A stretch of 64,000 nucleotides of DNA. Origin: Bacillota bacterium LX-D (GTDB lineage Bacteria > Bacillota > DUOV01 > Zhaonellaceae). The position numbers and the translations under genes are program-made. Where the stretch lies: contig JAVLUO010000001.1 in the NCBI GenBank assembly GCA_031628995.1, positions 248,001 to 312,000 on the forward strand, read 5' to 3'. Below are positions 63,066 to 64,000 of this stretch, piece by piece; within the stretch, counting starts at the first letter, position 1; each line of letters starts with the position of its first letter. Below the pieces are notes generated by a model. That model saw only the letters and a program-made list of their open reading frames with translations. It did no database searches and was not told where the DNA came from.

Positions 63066-63899
63066 TTAAGCTTGTTTAGGATCTACAACACCGCTCATTC
63101 TTGTTACGCTTAGACCCTTTCTTTCTAACGCCTCAATAACTTTATTAATCCCAATTGAATCGCTAGCCATATGCCCTGCCACAATAACATTGCCAATGTT
63201 TTGTTCCCTTACAGCCCTAAGGACATCCTCAGGCATATGCATAACTACCAAAGTCCCTATTCCCGCTTCAAAATAAGCTTTAGCTACATTTTTTCCTCCA
63301 CCTGTCCCGCCAGCCATGGTAACAAAGATTTTACCTGCATAACTTTCTTCAGAGCCTACCCTAATTTTTGGTTTAGCTAGGGTTAACTTGTACTCAGGAA
63401 TTTCATTTAGGGCATTGATGATATCTTTTAATTTAGTTTTCTGGTTAGTACTAAATTTTTTATCTAAAAAATCCTGGACTGTTTTTTCAGCCAGTATATC
63501 AGCCGGCGTATGGATTCCGATAAAAGGCATTTTTAATAATTTTGCTGCCGAAACTGCTCGATCATAGTTGCCTACGTGGTGACCCCTATCCACTTCACCC
63601 ATCCGCTCTTCCAGGGCCTTTTGTGCTTTATTAATAGGTACTCCCGCTTTAACCATTCGGTCAATTTGATTGTTCATGACTTTATATAGGTTAACCATAG
63701 GTTCCCCACCCTTGGGATGATGGGTAATAACGGCATCATAACCTAACTCTTTGGCAATGAGCATTTCCGTTCCTTCCACATCCACTCCAAAAAGAACCCT
63801 CTTAATATTATCTCCGTCCACAATTACTCCCGAATCCTCAGGCACTTCTGTTAACCCGCTGGCTCTAAGGGCAATGTTTAAAATTTCCTGTGCATTCAT
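63066..63899 (-). CDS. Nif3-family (NGG1p interacting factor 3-like) protein
   Basis: A 277-residue DUF34/NIF3 protein that binds a di-metal centre; no catalytic role is assigned with certainty (GTP cyclohydrolase I type 2 is a common label). DAVITHHPKGG holds the metal histidines and VAGHMASDSIGI the C-terminal set. AAGGAGGAG precedes ATG 63899. No signal or membrane segment. Confidence 0.85.
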   Translation of the reverse strand: MNAQEILNIALRASGLTEVPEDSGVIVDGDNIKRVLFGVDVEGTEMLIAKELGYDAVITHHPKGGEPMVNLYKVMNNQIDRMVKAGVPINKAQKALEERMGEVDRGHHVGNYDRAVSAAKLLKMPFIGIHTPADILAEKTVQDFLDKKFSTNQKTKLKDIINALNEIPEYKLTLAKPKIRVGSEESYAGKIFVTMAGGTGGGKNVAKAYFEAGIGTLVVMHMPEDVLRAVREQNIGNVIVAGHMASDSIGINKVIEALERKGLSVTRMSGVVDPKQA

Positions 63900-64000
63900 A
63901 TTGATTTTCTCCTCCTTACTAGATTTTGATTAATCTTATTATGTATCTAACCTTGACAGGCCAGAATAAGTGCTTTAAACAATTCTAACTGCAAAGGATT
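63900..64000. other. Right edge of the window, non-coding
   Basis: Only the Nif3 ribosome site and plain AT-rich sequence are seen. Confidence 0.5.

Overview
The window looks like the chromosome of an anaerobic, endospore-forming member of the Clostridia (Bacillota). It is AT-rich. It encodes a complete six-gene Rnf complex, an AdhE-type bifunctional aldehyde/alcohol dehydrogenase, a YhcN-type spore lipoprotein, a Spo0F-like single-domain response regulator, CIRCE-controlled groESL and a MtaA/uroporphyrinogen-decarboxylase-like methyltransferase. No rRNA or tRNA gene was seen, and I do not name a species.

Layout. 1-4.4 kb: the end of an ABC permease, adhE, a heavily deleted adhE paralogue, and a 63-bp GC-rich repeat lying in opposite orientations on the two sides of adhE. 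4.4-8.3 kb: a family-4 uracil-DNA glycosylase and the NAD operon nadA-nadB-nadC (minus strand). 8.5-11 kb: a PepF-type peptidase with a signal peptide, and a nitroreductase. 11-12.9 kb: mtnA plus a class II aldolase, a likely salvage pair for methylthioribose or 5-deoxyribose phosphates. 13.2-23.5 kb: a 22-repeat CRISPR array and its leader, next to an eight-gene type I-B cas operon (cas8b-7-5-3-6-1-2-4) read toward the array from one strong promoter. 23.5-24.0 kb: an orphan group II intron domain V/VI and the original terminator of guaA.

24.0-38.65 kb: a 14.6-kb integrated element bounded by a perfect 22-bp repeat that is the 3' end of guaA. It carries a tyrosine integrase at one end, a divergent repressor/Cro-like switch with repeated operators, a primase-helicase with a candidate iteron origin directly downstream, Mor-like and sigma-like regulators, a possible small terminase, a Phd/RelE pair, and only two recognisable virion genes (tape measure and DUF2577). 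I see no capsid, portal, large terminase or lysis gene. It may be a phage satellite with an unusual tail-gene module, or a decayed prophage; this is the main candidate for something undescribed.

38.6-49.7 kb: guaA and hpt; a membrane-anchored protein; the UroD-like methyltransferase; the YhcN lipoprotein; apbE with a NusG-II protein and a Gx transporter; groESL; a MoaA-like protein lacking the radical-SAM cysteine motif; and a patatin phospholipase. 49.8-55.4 kb: rnfCDGEAB preceded by a RseC-family gene. ApbE can supply the covalent FMN that RnfG and RnfD need. 55.5-64 kb: 5-formyl-THF cyclo-ligase; a radical SAM-PDZ-DUF512 protein with rearranged domain order; a cluster of DnaA boxes; the t6A genes tsaD and tsaE-tsaB-rimI; a copper-amine-oxidase-N protein; the Spo0F-like regulator; an amidohydrolase; and a Nif3-family protein.
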